Shown: positions 53,491 through 61,982 of the stretch, piece by piece | Position numbering within the stretch: position 1 is the stretch's first letter | Layout of the letters: the number at the start of each line of letters is the position of its first letter | Assembly: GCA_017303415.1 (NCBI GenBank) | Contig: JAFLBJ010000003.1 | Span: 62,001-126,000, forward strand | Direction of reading: 5' to 3' | Source of the DNA: Chitinophagales bacterium | GTDB taxonomy: Bacteria; Bacteroidota; Bacteroidia; Chitinophagales; Chitinophagaceae | Length of the DNA: 64,000 nucleotides | Program-made: the position numbers and the translations under genes | The notes under the pieces: model-generated | The model's input: the letters and a program-made list of their open reading frames with translations, nothing else | What the model was told of the DNA's origin: nothing | The model's database searches: none

Positions 53491-54873
53491 ATGAATAATC
53501 ATTTTAAAAAAAGCTGGGCCGAGCCATTTAAGATAAAAATGGTGGAGCTCCTTAAAATGACAACCCCTGCTCAACGTCGTAAAGCACTTCAGCAGGCGGG
53601 CTACAATACTTTCCTGTTACGCAGCGAGGATGTTTATATTGATCTGCTGACCGATAGTGGCACTTCCGCCATGAGCGATCAACAATGGGCAGGAATGATG
53701 CTCGGCGATGAAGCCTATGCCGGTAGCCGCAATTTCTATCACCTGGAAGAGGTGGTTAAAAATGTGTATGGCTATAAATACCTGGTGCCAACCCATCAGG
53801 GCCGCGGCGCAGAGAATATCCTGTCTAAAGTAATGATCCGGAAAGGTGATATCATTCCCGGTAATATGTACTTCACCACCACCCGGCTTCACCAGGAACT
53901 GGCCGGGGGAAAATTTGAAGACATCATCATTGATGAGGCGCATGATCCGGAGAATGAACATCCTTTCAAAGGAAATGTAGACCTTGAAAAACTGGATAAG
54001 CTGGTCAAAAAGTATGGCGCCAAGCGCATCCCCTATGTCAGCATTGCCACCAGTGTAAACATGGCCGGTGGTCAGCCCATCAGTATGAAAAACCTGAAAG
54101 AGCTAAGGGCTTATACCCGGAAACACGGTATCAAGGTCATCCACGACATGACCCGTGTGGCCGAAAATGCTCATTTCATCCAGCAAAGGGAAAAGGGTTA
54201 TGAAAACAAATCCATTGCCCAGATCGTCCGAATGATCTGTGACCTGACCGATGGCGCCACAATGAGTGCCAAGAAAGATGCATTGGTCAATATCGGTGGC
54301 TTTCTTGCCGTAAATGACTGGGATGTATTTGAAGAAGCCCGCAACCTCGTGGTGGTTTATGAAGGATTGCACACCTATGGCGGACTTGCCGGACGGGATA
54401 TGGAAGCCATGGCCATCGGGATCATGGAAAGTGTATCTGATGCTCATATCCATGCACGGGTGGGGCAAGTGATCTATCTCGGTGAAAAAATGATCAGCTA
54501 TGGCGTGCCGATCGTCAAACCCATTGGTGGGCACGGGATCTTTGTCGATGCGAAAAAATTCCTGCCTCATATTCCTCAAGCCCAGTATCCCGCACAAACG
54601 CTGGCTGCAGCCATCTATCTCGATTCAGGGGTAAGGACCATGGAAAGAGGAGTGGTATCGGCCGGCCGCAAACCCAATGGTGAAAATTATTATCCCAAAC
54701 TTGAACTGGTACGCTTTACCATTCCACGCCGCGTATACACACAGGCACATATGGATGTGATCGCGGAATCAACAGCCCGGGTATTTGATCAAAGAAATAA
54801 AATACATGGGCTGAAGATGGTGTATGAACCGAAGTACCTTCGGTTTTTCCAGGCCCGCTTCGAATCCTTATAA
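53491..54873 (+). CDS. tpl: Tyrosine phenol-lyase
   Basis: This PLP enzyme converts L-tyrosine to phenol, pyruvate and ammonia. From ATG 53491 it is 460 aa. Motifs are NTFLLRSEDVYIDLLTDSGT, THQGRGAENILS, MYFTTTRLHQE (Thr that contacts the substrate phenol), the PLP site SAKKDALVNIGG and RTMERG (the Arg that binds the phenol OH in characterised enzymes). The C-terminal LRFFQARF keeps the FF pair seen in tyrosine phenol-lyase. It differs strongly from the neighbouring tryptophanase, so the pair is an old duplication, not a recent one. The 24-residue upstream extension is repeat-encoded. Confidence 0.9.
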   Translation: MNNHFKKSWAEPFKIKMVELLKMTTPAQRRKALQQAGYNTFLLRSEDVYIDLLTDSGTSAMSDQQWAGMMLGDEAYAGSRNFYHLEEVVKNVYGYKYLVPTHQGRGAENILSKVMIRKGDIIPGNMYFTTTRLHQELAGGKFEDIIIDEAHDPENEHPFKGNVDLEKLDKLVKKYGAKRIPYVSIATSVNMAGGQPISMKNLKELRAYTRKHGIKVIHDMTRVAENAHFIQQREKGYENKSIAQIVRMICDLTDGATMSAKKDALVNIGGFLAVNDWDVFEEARNLVVVYEGLHTYGGLAGRDMEAMAIGIMESVSDAHIHARVGQVIYLGEKMISYGVPIVKPIGGHGIFVDAKKFLPHIPQAQYPAQTLAAAIYLDSGVRTMERGVVSAGRKPNGENYYPKLELVRFTIPRRVYTQAHMDVIAESTARVFDQRNKIHGLKMVYEPKYLRFFQARFESL

Positions 54874-54877
54874 CCCT

Positions 54878-54988
54878 TTGTGTCTCCTTTGTGTTCTTCG
54901 TGCCTCCTTTGTGTTCTTCGTGCCCTCCTACGCCAGTCTTGCGTAGGAGGACACGAAGAACACAAAGGAGGCACGAAGAACACGAAGA
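54878..54988. repeat. GTGTTCTTCGTGCCTCC-type palindrome, copy 2
   Basis: This is an almost perfect palindrome with the shared core cctcctacgc / gcgtaggagg and a 7-nt loop (cagtctt). It follows the tpl stop by a few bases, and the convergent nifJ gene ends 73 bp further, so it probably serves as a terminator for tpl. Confidence 0.85.
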
Positions 54989-55060
54989 AATTCAATAAAT
55001 AAGAGAGGCCCCTGGAAAGGGGCCCCACTATTCTTATACTTGTCTTGACTCTTGCCTTGA

Positions 55061-58000
55061 TTATAACTGCTTCAATGCCTCAATGCGCTCCCAATGCAGT
55101 TTGATTCCTTCATTGGCCTGGTTCAGGAACTGACCCGCCATATCCGGATTGCTGCTCTTGATCGTCGCAAAGCGGTTCTCATGATAGAGGAACTCATCCA
55201 GCGGTACTGTTGGATTTTTGCAATCGAGTGAGAAGCGTTTTCCTTTTTCATTCAGCGGATTGTACCGGAATAGCGGCCAGTAACCCGAGTTCACGGCCAG
55301 TTTCTGCTGATCCAATCCATGGCACATATCATAACCATGCGCGATGCAATGGCTGTAAGCAATGATGATGGAAGAACCGGGGAAGGCTTCGGCCTCCAGG
55401 ATGGTTTTGAGTGCATGAACATCATTGGCCCCCATAGCGATCTGGGCTACATAGGCATTGCCGTGGGCAATGGCCTGCATGGCCAGGTCTTTTTTACCAG
55501 TGGTCTTACCTTTTACGGCAAACTTGGCACTGGCCCCGATCGGGGAAGCTTTTGATTTCTGCCCACCGGTATTGCTGTACACTTCCGTATCCATCACAAG
55601 GATATTGATGTTCTCGCCGGTGCTCAGCACGTGGTCGAGACCTCCGAAACCAATATCATAGGCCCATCCATCTCCTCCAACGATCCATACTGATTTCTTT
55701 TCCAGGAATTCAGCGATCTGGTAGAGCCGGTATGACTCTTCTGTATTGATCGTGCGGAGGCGTTTCTTTAATTCATTGACATATTTGCGTTGTTCTATCA
55801 GTTCACCTTCGCTATTCTCCTCATTCTTCAGAATGGCATCTGCCAATTCGCTGCCTACTTCTTCCCGCATATGTTTCAGGATATGGAAGGCCATCTCGCG
55901 TTTTTTGTCAGTAGCCAGTTTGATACCTAAACCAAATTCGGCATTGTCTTCAAAGAGGGAGTTGGCCCAGGCTGGTCCATGTCCTTCATGATCGGTACTC
56001 CAGGGCGTGGTGGGCAGGTTACCTCCAAAGATGGACGAACATCCGGTGGCATTGGCCACGAGCATCCGGTCACCAAATAACTGTGTCAACAGTTTGAGGT
56101 AGGGTGTTTCACCACAACCACTACAAGCTCCGGAGAATTCAAACAGGGGTTCCAGCAGTTGCGAACCTTTTACCGTACCCTTGTTTACACGGGTGCGGTC
56201 AATATCCGGCAGGGAAAGGAAATAATCCCAGTTATTCTTTTCATGTTCTTTCAGCGGCTCTACATCCATCATATCAATGGCTTTGTGGCCAGGCTCTGTC
56301 TTGCTTTCAATCGGACAAACTTCGGTGCAGAGTTTACAACCGGTACAATCTTCCACGGCTACCTGAAGGGTATAGGCTTCCTTGTCTTTATAAAATTCCT
56401 TTCCAATGGGATCGGTATGTTTAAAGAATGCAGGGGCATCGGCCAGCCAGTCGCGATCATACACTTTAACACGAATGGCGGCATGGGGGCATACAAAATA
56501 GCACTTACCACATTGTGAGCAGAGGCTCGGATCCCAAACGGGAACCTGGTCGGCGATATTTCGTTTTTCCCATTTGGTGGTACCCGAAGGATAGGTACCA
56601 TCGACGGGGAAGGCGCTGACCGGAAGATCGTCTCCCTCCCCGGCAATGATCTTACCCAGGACTTGCTGTACAAAATCAGGTGCCTCGACTGAGACCGGCG
56701 CTTCAATGGGGACCTCCCCGGTAATGTAGGCGCTGTAATCGATCCGATGCAGATTGTCGAGTGTCATATCAACAGCCTGGTAATTCTTCTCCACCACGGC
56801 CTCGCCTTTGCGGCTATAGGTCTTTTTAATGGCGGATTTGATGTATTGGATGGCCAGATCCCTGGTCATCACATTGGAAATGGCAAAGAAGCAGGTTTGA
56901 AGAACGGAGTTGATCCTCGACCCCATCCCCGCTTCACGGGCAACCTTAGAGGCATTTATCGAATAAAACTTGAGCTGCTTGTGGATGATCTCTTCCTGAA
57001 TTTTCTTGGGAAGATGTTGCCATACCTCTGTGGCTTCATACGGCGCATTGAGCAGGAAGGTAGCTTCCTTCTCCGCATACTTCAGCACATCATATTTCTT
57101 GAGGTAATTGAAATGGTGACAGGCCACAAAATTGGCCGAATTGATCAGGTAAGTGGATTGGATGGGATGCTCACTAAAACGCAGGTGCGATACGGTCAAT
57201 GATCCCGATTTTTTGGAATCATATACAAAGTACCCCTGTACATAGTCATCGGTTACTTCCCCTACGATCTTGATGGTATTCTTATTGGCACCTACGGTTC
57301 CGTCTGCACCCAGTCCATAGAATAAACCGCGGAAAAGGTGTTGGTCCTCCAGCGAGAATTCTTTATTCCAGGACAGGCTGGTATGTGTCACATCGTCTTC
57401 AATACCGATGGTAAACCCGTTCTTGGGTTGTTCTTTTTTCAATTCATCATAAACAGCAAGCACCATACCCGGATTGAATTCTTTGGAGGCAAGTCCATAA
57501 CGGCCACCAACCACTTTAGGCATCGGGCCGTTCCAACCGGCATGGAATGCATTGATTACATCCATGAAAAGTGGCTCGCCAATGGCACCGGGTTCTTTAC
57601 AACGATCCAGCACCGCGATCTTTTTCACACTGGTTGGCAGGGTTTGGATAAAATCAGCTACAGAGAATGGGCGGAAAAGATGAATATTCAGATAACCCAC
57701 TTTTTCTCCCTTGGCATTCAGGTAATCGGTCACCTCATGCACAGGGCCTGTACCCGAACCCATGATGATGATCACGCGTTCCGCTTCGGGGTGTCCGTAA
57801 TAATCAAACAGGTGATAGGTACGTCCGGTCAGTTGGGCAAATTCCTCCATGGCCTTTTTTACAAAACCAGGGGTTTCATTATAATATATATTGGAGGCCT
57901 CGCGGCTTTGAAAGAATACATCAGGGTTTTGGGCAGTACCGCGTACAATGGGATGTTCGGGGTTGAGCGCGCGTTTCCGGTGTTTGCTTACCGCTTCTTC

Positions 58001-58636
58001 ATCGATCATTTGCCGGATCACATCATCGGGGATCACTTCCACCTGGTTCAGTTCATGTGAAGTGCGGAACCCGTCAAAAATATTCAGGAAAGGTACCCGG
58101 GCCTTAAGTGTGGCCGAGGTAGAAATCATGGCCATATCCATGGCCTGTTGTGGGTTGTTGCCAAAAAGCATGGCAAAGCCGGTGGCGCGGGTGGCCATCA
58201 CATCACTGTGATCACCAAAAATGGATAGGGCATGCGTAGCCACCGTACGGGCGGCTATATGAAAAACAGCCGGGGTCAGTTCACCGGCGATCTTGTACAT
58301 ATTGGGGATCATCAGCAGCAATCCCTGCGAAGAGGTAAACGTGGAGGCAAGCGCACCGCCTTGCAAAGCCCCGTGAATGGCACCGGCGGCACCTGCTTCG
58401 CTTTGCATTTCAATGACTTTGGGTACCTCCCCATAGATATTGGTTTGGCCATTACTGCTCCATTCATCCGCCCATTCGCCCATCGAGGAGGATGGGGTAA
58501 TGGGGTAAATAGCGCATACTTCGCTGGTTTTGTAGGCAATATAAGAGGCGGCCTCATTGCCATCCATGATGGCCTTGACTACTTCCTTTTGCCCTGGTTC
58601 TTGTTCCTGGTGGATCGGTTTGGTTATCGTTTCCAT
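55061..58636 (-). CDS. nifJ: Pyruvate:ferredoxin (flavodoxin) oxidoreductase
   Basis: PFOR converts pyruvate and CoA to acetyl-CoA, CO2 and reduced ferredoxin or flavodoxin. The 1191-aa single-chain enzyme matches the NifJ type. Domain I starts YKTSEVCAIYPITPSSSMGE; two [4Fe-4S] motifs occur in the ferredoxin-like domain, CSQCGKCYFVCPH (about 706-718) and CTGCKLCTEVCP (about 764-775). The TPP domain includes GACSGCGETPYLKL and VANATGCSSIFGG with proximal-cluster cysteines, and GGDGWAYDIGFGGLDHVLS (about 1000). It may supply low-potential electrons to other complexes; no ferredoxin gene is beside it. It is convergent with tpl. Confidence 0.96.
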   Translation of the reverse strand: METITKPIHQEQEPGQKEVVKAIMDGNEAASYIAYKTSEVCAIYPITPSSSMGEWADEWSSNGQTNIYGEVPKVIEMQSEAGAAGAIHGALQGGALASTFTSSQGLLLMIPNMYKIAGELTPAVFHIAARTVATHALSIFGDHSDVMATRATGFAMLFGNNPQQAMDMAMISTSATLKARVPFLNIFDGFRTSHELNQVEVIPDDVIRQMIDEEAVSKHRKRALNPEHPIVRGTAQNPDVFFQSREASNIYYNETPGFVKKAMEEFAQLTGRTYHLFDYYGHPEAERVIIIMGSGTGPVHEVTDYLNAKGEKVGYLNIHLFRPFSVADFIQTLPTSVKKIAVLDRCKEPGAIGEPLFMDVINAFHAGWNGPMPKVVGGRYGLASKEFNPGMVLAVYDELKKEQPKNGFTIGIEDDVTHTSLSWNKEFSLEDQHLFRGLFYGLGADGTVGANKNTIKIVGEVTDDYVQGYFVYDSKKSGSLTVSHLRFSEHPIQSTYLINSANFVACHHFNYLKKYDVLKYAEKEATFLLNAPYEATEVWQHLPKKIQEEIIHKQLKFYSINASKVAREAGMGSRINSVLQTCFFAISNVMTRDLAIQYIKSAIKKTYSRKGEAVVEKNYQAVDMTLDNLHRIDYSAYITGEVPIEAPVSVEAPDFVQQVLGKIIAGEGDDLPVSAFPVDGTYPSGTTKWEKRNIADQVPVWDPSLCSQCGKCYFVCPHAAIRVKVYDRDWLADAPAFFKHTDPIGKEFYKDKEAYTLQVAVEDCTGCKLCTEVCPIESKTEPGHKAIDMMDVEPLKEHEKNNWDYFLSLPDIDRTRVNKGTVKGSQLLEPLFEFSGACSGCGETPYLKLLTQLFGDRMLVANATGCSSIFGGNLPTTPWSTDHEGHGPAWANSLFEDNAEFGLGIKLATDKKREMAFHILKHMREEVGSELADAILKNEENSEGELIEQRKYVNELKKRLRTINTEESYRLYQIAEFLEKKSVWIVGGDGWAYDIGFGGLDHVLSTGENINILVMDTEVYSNTGGQKSKASPIGASAKFAVKGKTTGKKDLAMQAIAHGNAYVAQIAMGANDVHALKTILEAEAFPGSSIIIAYSHCIAHGYDMCHGLDQQKLAVNSGYWPLFRYNPLNEKGKRFSLDCKNPTVPLDEFLYHENRFATIKSSNPDMAGQFLNQANEGIKLHWERIEALKQL

Positions 58637-58743
58637 AACAAAGAAGATTTTGATGTGAAGAGGAGGCTAAAGTAGAAATATGCCGGGGGGGAGGGGGTGA
58701 GGAAGGTCAGTCAAATTGCTGATTTTTGGAGGAAACCGGGGAA

Positions 58744-58838
58744 TAATAAGAAATAAGGAACAGAGAAATAAGAAATAAGGAAGTATGGAGGGTCCACTTC
58801 CTTATCTCTTATTTCTCTGTTCCTTATTTCTGATTTCC
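58744..58838. repeat. AAGAAAT/AAGGAAC heptad palindrome
   Basis: The left arm reads aagaaat, aaggaac, agagaaat, aagaaat, aaggaag. The right arm is the complement (cttcctt, atctctt, atttctc, tgttcct, tatttct). The loop is tatggagggtcc. It lies between nifJ and glyS, ending at the glyS stop codon. The upstream stretch 58682-58697 is G-rich. Confidence 0.85.
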
Positions 58839-60329
58839 TCAGGAAATCGCCTGTAAAACAATCTGCTTTACCTGGTCCATGGCCACCCGTTCCTGCACCA
58901 TGGTATCCCGGTGGCGGATGGTGACCGTTCCGTCTTCCTTGGTCTGTTGGTCAATGGTGACACAGAAAGGAGTGCCAAGCGCATCCATCCGACGGTAACG
59001 TTTACCGATCGTATCTTTTTCTTCGTAGAAAGTATAGAAGGAGGTCTTACATTCATCCATCAACTGCCGGGCGATCTCGGGCAATCCATCCTTTTTTACC
59101 AGGGGCAGGATCGCCAGTTTGATCGGGGCCAGTTTGGGGGGAAATTTCAGTACTACCCTTTCGTCTTTTTTCTCCTCTGTGCTCAGGTCTTCTTCGGTAT
59201 AGGCCTGGCTCATTACGGCAAGGAACATCCGGTCAAGTCCGATGGAGGTCTCGATCACATAGGGAATATAATTACCAAATGGCTTTCCGGTGGCCGGATC
59301 CAGGTCATTATCAAAATACTGCATCTTCTTCTTGCTGTATTCCTGGTGTTGACGAAGGTCGAAATCGGTCCGGCTATGAATTCCCTCGAGTTCCTTGAAA
59401 CCGATCGGAAATTCAAACTCAATATCACAGGCGGCATCCGCGTAGTGGGCCAGTTTTACATGGTCGTGAAAACGGTACTTATCTGCAGGAAACCCTAAGG
59501 AAAGATGCCAGTCAAGACGCGTCTGTTTCCATTTCTCGTACCATTCTTTCTGTGTGCCGGGACGGATAAAGAACTGCATCTCCATCTGCTCAAATTCACG
59601 CATCCGGAAAATGAACTGACGGGCTACGATCTCATTCCGGAAAGCCTTACCGATCTGAGCGATCCCGAATGGGATCTTCATCCGGCCTGATTTCTGGACA
59701 TTCAGAAAATTCACAAAAATACCCTGGGCGGTTTCCGGGCGGAGGTAGACCTTATTGTCTTCTCCATCGGAGGAAACGGTTGACCCGAATTCGGTACTGA
59801 ACATCAGGTTAAACTGACGGATATCGGTCCAGTTACAGGTGCCGCTCACCGCGCATTTGATCTTGTTAGTTTCGATCAGGGTCTTGAGTCCGGGAAAATC
59901 ATCTTTCGCGATCAGGGCTTCCATCTCGGCGATCAGGCTATCACTCTTTGCCTCATCCCCGGCAGCCTTGAGTTCGGCGGCATAGCCTTCGATCAGGTGA
60001 TCCACACGATAGCGTTTCTTGCTATCCTTGTTATCGATCATCGGGTCGTTGAAATTGTCAACGTGCCCGCTGGCCTTCCAGGTGGTGGGATGCATAAAGA
60101 TGGCGGCATCGATACCTACAATATTATCATGCAGGCGGGTCATGCTGTTCCACCAATAGTCGCGGATATTCCGCTTCAATTCACTCCCCCACTGGCCATA
60201 GTCATACACGGCCTGAAGGCCATCATAGATCTCACTGCTGGGGAAGATGAACCCGTATTCTTTACAATGCGAGATGATCGCCTGAAAACGGCCATCCGGC
60301 TGGTTTTGTTTGTTCGCTTCGTTTGCCAT
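58839..60329 (-). CDS. glyS: Glycine--tRNA ligase (class II, single-chain homodimeric type)
   Basis: GlyRS charges tRNA-Gly. The start at 60329 (MANEANKQNQPDGRFQAIIS) gives 496 aa. Class II motifs are seen: motif 2 FRNEIVARQFIFRMREFEQM (about 217-236) and motif 3 in IETSIGLDRMFLAVM (about 368). The anticodon-binding domain (about 395-496) is present (IKLAILPLVKKDG, GTPFCVTIDQQTKED). The type resembles the eukaryote/archaeal-like alpha2 enzyme common in Bacteroidota rather than the alpha2beta2 GlyQ/GlyS form. A longer frame upstream (to 60518) overlaps the mazG-like gene and is rejected. Confidence 0.95.
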   Translation of the reverse strand: MANEANKQNQPDGRFQAIISHCKEYGFIFPSSEIYDGLQAVYDYGQWGSELKRNIRDYWWNSMTRLHDNIVGIDAAIFMHPTTWKASGHVDNFNDPMIDNKDSKKRYRVDHLIEGYAAELKAAGDEAKSDSLIAEMEALIAKDDFPGLKTLIETNKIKCAVSGTCNWTDIRQFNLMFSTEFGSTVSSDGEDNKVYLRPETAQGIFVNFLNVQKSGRMKIPFGIAQIGKAFRNEIVARQFIFRMREFEQMEMQFFIRPGTQKEWYEKWKQTRLDWHLSLGFPADKYRFHDHVKLAHYADAACDIEFEFPIGFKELEGIHSRTDFDLRQHQEYSKKKMQYFDNDLDPATGKPFGNYIPYVIETSIGLDRMFLAVMSQAYTEEDLSTEEKKDERVVLKFPPKLAPIKLAILPLVKKDGLPEIARQLMDECKTSFYTFYEEKDTIGKRYRRMDALGTPFCVTIDQQTKEDGTVTIRHRDTMVQERVAMDQVKQIVLQAIS

Positions 60330-60357
60330 AATAATAGTGCGCAAAAGTAAGAAATGC

Positions 60358-60705
60358 TCAGTGAAGCTTGGGGTTATTTTGATGACGGTCGGCGTCCCGT
60401 TGGTTCTTTTTGTCCAGGTTTTTTTGCATGGCCAGCTCCAGGTCGACCCCGGTCTGATTGGCCAGGCAAAGCAGCACCCAAAGCACATCAGCCATTTCCT
60501 CCGCCATCGGACTCTCATTTCCTTTCAGATGGGCGGGTTCCTTTCCCGGGCGATAGGATTGCTCCCCATATACCCTTGACATGTGTCGCGCCAGCTCGCC
60601 TACCTCTTCGGTGAGGATGGCCATATTGGTAAGCTCACTGAAATATTTTACCCCAACGGTTTGGATCCATTGGTCAACCTGTTTTTGTGCCTCCGACAAG
60701 GTCAT
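60358..60705 (-). CDS. MazG-like nucleotide pyrophosphohydrolase
   Basis: This is an all-alpha NTP pyrophosphatase domain that would hydrolyse nucleoside triphosphates to monophosphates and PPi; a house-cleaning role is common. From ATG 60705 it is 115 aa. The metal-binding motifs are LTEEVGELARHMSRVYGEQ (about 27-45) and EEMADVLWVLLCLANQTGVD (about 69-88), the EExxE...ExxD layout. It precedes glyS by 28 bp on the same strand, so they may share a transcript. The upstream extension to 60792 has no homology to the domain. Confidence 0.88.
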   Translation of the reverse strand: MTLSEAQKQVDQWIQTVGVKYFSELTNMAILTEEVGELARHMSRVYGEQSYRPGKEPAHLKGNESPMAEEMADVLWVLLCLANQTGVDLELAMQKNLDKKNQRDADRHQNNPKLH

Positions 60706-60818
60706 AACAAAACTTTTTGATAAGACATGCAATTTAGCATGATTCTTGCCGTTTTGAGACTCCCTTACCCTTTGAGAACCAGTAATAACCAATTTCCAAA
60801 CACCGATCTTATTATCCC

Positions 60819-61151
60819 ATGATCCGCCTCTTGTTGACCTTTTTCGTGTTCACCACCTTTACGATGGCCGGTTTTTCACAAAAACCCAGTCCAAAAACCA
60901 TTGCCGAAAACAGTGTTTCCCGGGCCAAAAAGCCATTTAAAATACTAACAAGTGGTCGGACCATCACGATCAAATCCACCAACAACCTCAAGAATATCAT
61001 GATCTGGACCTCGCAAGGTAACCGCGTGGTGGAGCAAAAAGATATTCGCCAAACCCAGTTCACCTACAATGCCACCATCCGCGAGAATGTGTTTTTTATT
61101 CTGGTGGAGATGGAAAGTGGGGAGAGGTTTACTGAACGGGTGGGGATTTAG
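60819..61151 (+). CDS. Tiny secreted protein made of a T9SS-CTD-like module
   Basis: This 110-aa protein begins with a signal peptide (LLLTFFVFTTFTMAGFSQKP). The remaining about 85 residues look like the beta-sandwich of a T9SS sorting domain: KILTSGRTITIKSTNNLKNI then MIWTSQGNRVVEQKD, ending FFILVEMESGERFTERVGI, in the strand order and last-strand pattern of PorSS_CTD domains. No cargo domain is present. It could be a degenerate end of a lost cargo or a stand-alone surface module. It has an ATG start and is divergent from the mazG-like gene. Confidence 0.7.
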   Translation: MIRLLLTFFVFTTFTMAGFSQKPSPKTIAENSVSRAKKPFKILTSGRTITIKSTNNLKNIMIWTSQGNRVVEQKDIRQTQFTYNATIRENVFFILVEMESGERFTERVGI

Positions 61152-61155
61152 ATGT

Positions 61156-61202
61156 CACGAATTTGAACGAATTGGCACGAATTTATAATTTATAAATTCG
61201 TG
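61156..61202. repeat. Inverted repeat of ACGAATT/ATTCGTG words, left of dtd
   Basis: Two cacgaatt-type words are followed by a perfect stem (cacgaattta / taaattcgtg). The words match those at 18981-19097 and, in inverse orientation, at 61930-61968 on the other side of dtd. Confidence 0.7.
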
Positions 61203-61474
61203 TTTATCTCTTTTTCTCCAGTTAAATACCCCGCAATAAACTGCCTGTCTGGTTTTACTCTTAGATAGAATTTGCCTTTCAATCCATTCTAAAAAATCCT
61301 ATTCACTCAATCGACTAAATTTATCATTGACGCCTTTATTTGTCAAACCCTTAATTATGTAAAGGCATCCAATAACCGTTTGGGAATTGTAGTTAATTTT
61401 GGCGAAGCATCATTAACATACAAAAGGGTGGTAAATTAATGTTTGTAAAAGAACAAGTATAAAAGAGTTAAGAT
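61203..61474. other. AT-rich leader region before dtd
   Basis: Together with the preceding repeat, about 320 bp have no gene. I see no open frame of note and no RNA motif. The only signal is a TAnnTTTG match at 61394-61401. The composition is clearly more A+T-rich than the surrounding genes. Confidence 0.5.
61394..61401 (+). promoter_or_regulatory. Candidate -7 box TAATTTTG for dtd
   Basis: TAATTTTG matches TAnnTTTG exactly, 73 bp before the dtd start. A TTTG at 61379-61382 is too near to serve as the usual -33 element, so support is limited. Confidence 0.35.
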
Positions 61475-61927
61475 ATGCGTGCGGTTATTCAACGAGTTAG
61501 GCCTGCCCAGGTTATGATTGAAGGAGAGGTATGTGGAAGGGTTGAAAATGGGCTGTTGGTTCTTTTAGGTATTGAGGACAATGATTCACAGGAGGATGTT
61601 ACCTGGCTTAGCAGTAAAATTGTAAACCTTCGGGTATTTGATGATGCGCAGGGGGTAATGAACTTGTCTGTTAAAGAAACGGAGGGTGGAATCCTATTGG
61701 TCAGTCAGTTTACCTTACATGCTTCCACAAAAAAAGGAAATAGACCCTCATATATCCGGGCAAGCAAACCGGAAAAAGCTATCCCTCTCTACGAATCCAT
61801 GATCCAGCAATTAAGTATTGATCTTGGTAAAAAAGTAGAAACGGGTAGCTTTGGAGCAGATATGAAGGTGGATCTGGTAAATGATGGCCCAGTTACCATC
61901 ATTATCGACACCAAATTGAAAGAATAA
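61475..61927 (+). CDS. dtd: D-aminoacyl-tRNA deacylase
   Basis: DTD removes D-amino acids (and misattached Gly) from tRNA. The 150-aa protein starts MRAVIQRVRPAQVMIEGEVC and has the catalytic-site motifs LLVSQFTLHAST (about 75-86) and VNDGPVTIII (about 136-145; the Gly-Pro that provides chiral proofreading). The length fits the family exactly. It is more A+T-rich than its neighbours and lies between ACGAATT-type repeats in opposite orientation, hinting that the segment may have a different history. arfB follows. Confidence 0.95.
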   Translation: MRAVIQRVRPAQVMIEGEVCGRVENGLLVLLGIEDNDSQEDVTWLSSKIVNLRVFDDAQGVMNLSVKETEGGILLVSQFTLHASTKKGNRPSYIRASKPEKAIPLYESMIQQLSIDLGKKVETGSFGADMKVDLVNDGPVTIIIDTKLKE

Positions 61928-61929
61928 AA

Positions 61930-61968
61930 ATTCGTGAAATTTCGTGTCCATTCGTTCCAATTCGTGCT
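61930..61968. repeat. ATTCGTG words, right of dtd
   Basis: The sequence contains attcgtg, atttcgtg, attcgtt and attcgtg in direct order. They are the complement of the left-hand words at 61156-61190. They lie between the dtd stop and arfB, just before the likely arfB start. Confidence 0.65.
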
Positions 61969-61982
61969 TATAACACCAAAAA

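Noticed and set aside
60330..60518. N-terminal extension of glycyl-tRNA synthetase
   Set aside because: It overlaps the mazG-like gene in another frame, is Trp/Arg/Cys-rich and has no GlyRS homology.
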